This document shows positions 7,151-8,293 of a stretch of 8,293 bases of DNA, piece after piece. The notes beneath the pieces were generated by a model. That model was given only the letters and a program-made list of their open reading frames with translations, searched no databases and had not been told where the DNA came from. The first letter of the stretch is position 1; each line of letters begins with the position of its first letter. The stretch comes from Fusobacteriaceae bacterium (lineage in GTDB: Bacteria > Fusobacteriota > Fusobacteriia > Fusobacteriales > Fusobacteriaceae): the NCBI GenBank assembly GCA_030625925.1, contig DAOUPY010000048.1:1-8293 (forward strand). Reading direction: 5' to 3'. The position numbers and the translations under genes were made by a program.

Positions 7151-8002
7151 ATGTATAACGATATAATATTTAAATTAGGTGAATTCGCCACCGAAGCTAT
7201 GATCTATGAGGTCTCTTGTTTCCCCTCCTTTGGTTTGGTTTCTCCTGTATCTCCTGGGAGCCATACAGATATGGATTATTTTACATTTATTGACAGCACT
7301 ACTGCTCTGAACAGGTATTTTTTAGAGATGGCTTCTGCTGGGTATTCTAATGATCCCATTAATAAAATCTTTTCCAATGCTAGAAAAATAGGTGAAAAAG
7401 CTGAAAAAGCCATGTATAGTAAAACTAAAGGTGTCAATACACATAAGGGAATGATCTTTGTTTTAGGTCTAGGAATCACTGCTAGCAGTAAAATTTTATA
7501 TGATGGAGGCAATTTTAACGAAATCTCTAAGCTGATAAAAAATATGACCTCTGGTATAGTAGATAATGAACTTAAAAATCTTAGCACTAAAACTAATCTT
7601 ACCCATGGAGAAAAAATATTTTTAGAATATGGAATCAGCGGAGTCCGGGGAGAAGCCGAAATGGGATTTCCTATAGTATTCGACTATGCCTTAAACCTCT
7701 ATGATTCTAACAAAGAATTAGGACAAAATAATCGTTTAGTTCAGGCACTTTTAGGAATTATGAGTCAGTGTAAGGATACCACTATTCTTCATAGACATGA
7801 TTATGAGACTCTCCTAAACCTACAAAAAAATTCTGAGATTTTAATAAACTTAGGCGGCTTTACTAATTCAAGGAATTTTTCTGAGATCAACAATTTAAAT
7901 TCTCACAATGAAAAACATGGTATCAGTCCTGGAGGATGTGCAGACCTATTGGCTTTAACCGTTTTTATCAGTAAACTAAAAGAGGCATTTTTTCGACTTT
8001 AG
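7151..8002 (+). CDS. citG: Triphosphoribosyl-dephospho-CoA synthase
   Basis: 283 residues, close to E. coli CitG (about 290). It condenses ATP with 3'-dephospho-CoA, releasing adenine, to give the precursor of the citrate lyase prosthetic group (EC 2.4.2.52), which CitX then uses. Family motifs in order: SHTDMDYFTF (37-46), GVNTHKG (94-100), GVRGEAEMGFP (164-174), HRHDYET (214-220) and ISPGGCADLLA (258-268). The region that often reads PKPGLVD...GAH in the family is PSFGLVSP...GSH here (25-38). The related MdcB and adenine-releasing homologues of malonate decarboxylase share this fold, but the citC-citX context points to CitG. An AAAAGGAG SD lies 6 nt before the ATG. The 52-nt gap from citX shows no obvious promoter, so it is most likely the third gene of the operon with its own SD. 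Confidence 0.95.
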   Translation: MYNDIIFKLGEFATEAMIYEVSCFPSFGLVSPVSPGSHTDMDYFTFIDSTTALNRYFLEMASAGYSNDPINKIFSNARKIGEKAEKAMYSKTKGVNTHKGMIFVLGLGITASSKILYDGGNFNEISKLIKNMTSGIVDNELKNLSTKTNLTHGEKIFLEYGISGVRGEAEMGFPIVFDYALNLYDSNKELGQNNRLVQALLGIMSQCKDTTILHRHDYETLLNLQKNSEILINLGGFTNSRNFSEINNLNSHNEKHGISPGGCADLLALTVFISKLKEAFFRL

Positions 8003-8034
8003 ATGAAATTAAAATAAATTTATCCTAATTTAAG

Positions 8035-8063
8035 TTGCAATTATTAAAAAAATTTAATATACT
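8035..8063 (+). promoter_or_regulatory. Candidate promoter of the small RNA downstream of citG
   Basis: TTGCAA (8035-8040), a 17-nt spacer, then TATACT (8058-8063). A start about 7 nt further falls at 8070, exactly the first base of the first stem-loop. The -35 matches consensus at four of six positions and the -10 at five of six. The stretch is AT-rich, so chance hexamers are easy to find; the exact placement is what raises its credibility. Confidence 0.45.
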
Positions 8064-8085
8064 CTTATTAAGAAATAAATATTCT

Positions 8086-8145
8086 TTCCCTAGTAATAAT
8101 CTTATTTCTTGTTTGAACTCCCACAATGTTTTTCTTCCCTAGTAA
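8086..8145 (+). repeat. Direct repeat TTCCCTAGTAA, one copy in each hairpin loop
   Basis: Identical 11-mers at 8086-8096 and 8135-8145, 49 bp apart. Both sit in the apical part of successive stem-loops while the stems around them differ in sequence. Conserved loops on different stems suggest the loop itself is the functional part. Confidence 0.75.
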
Positions 8146-8174
8146 AATTGTTGTATACGGTGAGTTCAAAACTG

Positions 8175-8206
8175 AAAAACCACACTCTTTGGTGTGGTTT
8201 TTTTTT
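8175..8206 (+). terminator. Strong Rho-independent terminator
   Basis: AACCACAC (8178-8185) pairs with GTGTGGTT (8192-8199) around the loop TCTTTG; three more A-T pairs extend the stem to 11 bp. A run of nine T follows from 8198, then one A and eight more T. It ends the candidate small RNA and any transcript reading through from citG. The five A before the stem give some activity on the minus strand too. Confidence 0.92.
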
Positions 8207-8220
8207 ATTTTTTTTAATTC

Positions 8221-8249
8221 TTGATTAAAAAAATCAAATATTATATAAT
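8221..8249 (+). promoter_or_regulatory. Candidate promoter for a gene beyond the right edge
   Basis: TTGATT (8221-8226), a 17-nt spacer, then a perfect TATAAT (8244-8249), just after the terminator and pointing rightward. TTGATT also forms the left arm of a weak 6-bp inverted repeat with AATCAA at 8232-8237, which would overlap the -35 and spacer. The rest of the tail to 8293 is AT-rich and shows no start codon with an SD. Confidence 0.5.
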
Positions 8250-8293
8250 TATTTATAATCAAATCCCCTAAATTTTTATATTTAAAATAAAAA

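Larger units (their letters stand above)
8070..8206 (+). ncRNA. Candidate small RNA with twin hairpins and shared loop motif (or structured 3' UTR of citCXG)
   Basis: Hairpin A: AAGAAATAA (8070-8078) pairs with TTATTTCTT (8102-8110); inside, TATT (8080-8083) pairs with AATA (8095-8098). Hairpin B: TTTGAACTC (8112-8120) pairs with GAGTTCAAA (8162-8170); inside, CC (8121-8122) can pair with GG (8159-8160) past a bulged T, and ACAAT (8123-8127) with ATTGT (8147-8151). Each apical loop shows TTCCCTAGT. A strong terminator follows directly. No reading frame with an SD covers the region. The layout, with a promoter-like sequence ending at the first hairpin and a terminator at the end, fits an independent regulatory RNA of about 135 nt; a processed 3' UTR fits equally if cit transcripts read through, since no earlier terminator follows citG. 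C-rich UUCCC/UCCC loops are known in small RNAs that bind SD sequences, such as staphylococcal RsaE. I do not recognise a named family. Confidence 0.5.

Noticed and set aside
7276..7587. Minus-strand reading frame of 103 codons within citG
   Set aside because: It is antisense to conserved CitG motifs such as GVNTHKG, with no SD or domain.
8162..8172. GAGTTCAAAAC resembling a tRNA T-loop
   Set aside because: No acceptor, D or anticodon arms can be drawn around it; it is one arm of hairpin B.
8070..8206. Guanidine-II (mini-ykkC) riboswitch, suggested by two similar hairpins followed by a terminator
   Set aside because: The loops lack the ACGR signature of that class and the stems are much longer; no guanidine-related gene is visible.
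8221..8237. TTGATT/AATCAA hairpin as a second terminator
   Set aside because: The stem is six mostly A-T pairs and no T-run follows on the plus strand.
8068..8262. Minus-strand reading frame of 64 codons at the right end
   Set aside because: It spans the terminator and both hairpins, has no SD before its ATG, and its composition is that of translated AT-rich non-coding DNA.

Overview
The window is low in GC, with many A/T homopolymer runs, AT-rich leaders and purine-rich Shine-Dalgarno (SD) sites. Together with a large Cache-HAMP-GAF hybrid kinase and citrate lyase maturation genes, this suggests an anaerobic, fermentative, low-GC bacterium. Fusobacteriota (Ilyobacter/Psychrilyobacter/Propionigenium-like) is my best guess, but this is inference and a low-GC Firmicute is not excluded. 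No rRNA, tRNA, CRISPR array, transposase or phage gene was seen.

Left half, minus strand. Positions 1-3256 hold one uninterrupted reading frame for a membrane-bound hybrid sensor histidine kinase. It starts at TTG behind a strong SD and runs off the left edge inside its second receiver domain. Upstream in the same direction, and separated by a perfect 13-bp-stem terminator, is a membrane-anchored GGDEF-EAL protein (3368-5290). Its EAL domain looks catalytically complete. Its GGDEF signature is degenerate (NGDQF), but the c-di-GMP inhibitory-site motif RxxD is kept. The two genes are tandem but probably separate transcription units.

Right half, plus strand. A divergent intergenic region (5291-5539) carries a near-consensus extended -10 promoter for a three-gene operon, citC-citX-citG. 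CitG makes the triphosphoribosyl-dephospho-CoA prosthetic group precursor, CitX attaches it to the citrate lyase acyl-carrier subunit, and CitC acetylates the thiol to activate the lyase. The lyase subunits citD, citE and citF are not here, and a terminator follows the operon, so this is a stand-alone maturation operon serving a lyase encoded elsewhere.

Right end. Between citG and the edge (8003-8293) there is no convincing protein gene but there is clear RNA-like structure: a candidate promoter, two consecutive stem-loops that expose the same 11-nt sequence TTCCCTAGTAA in their loops, then a strong Rho-independent terminator ending near 8206. This is a candidate small RNA of about 135 nt, or a processed 3' UTR of the cit operon. 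One loop is complementary over 13 contiguous pairs (two G-U) to the SD of the histidine kinase gene in this same window. It is the most interesting unexplained element here. A further promoter (8221-8249) points out of the right edge towards an unseen gene.
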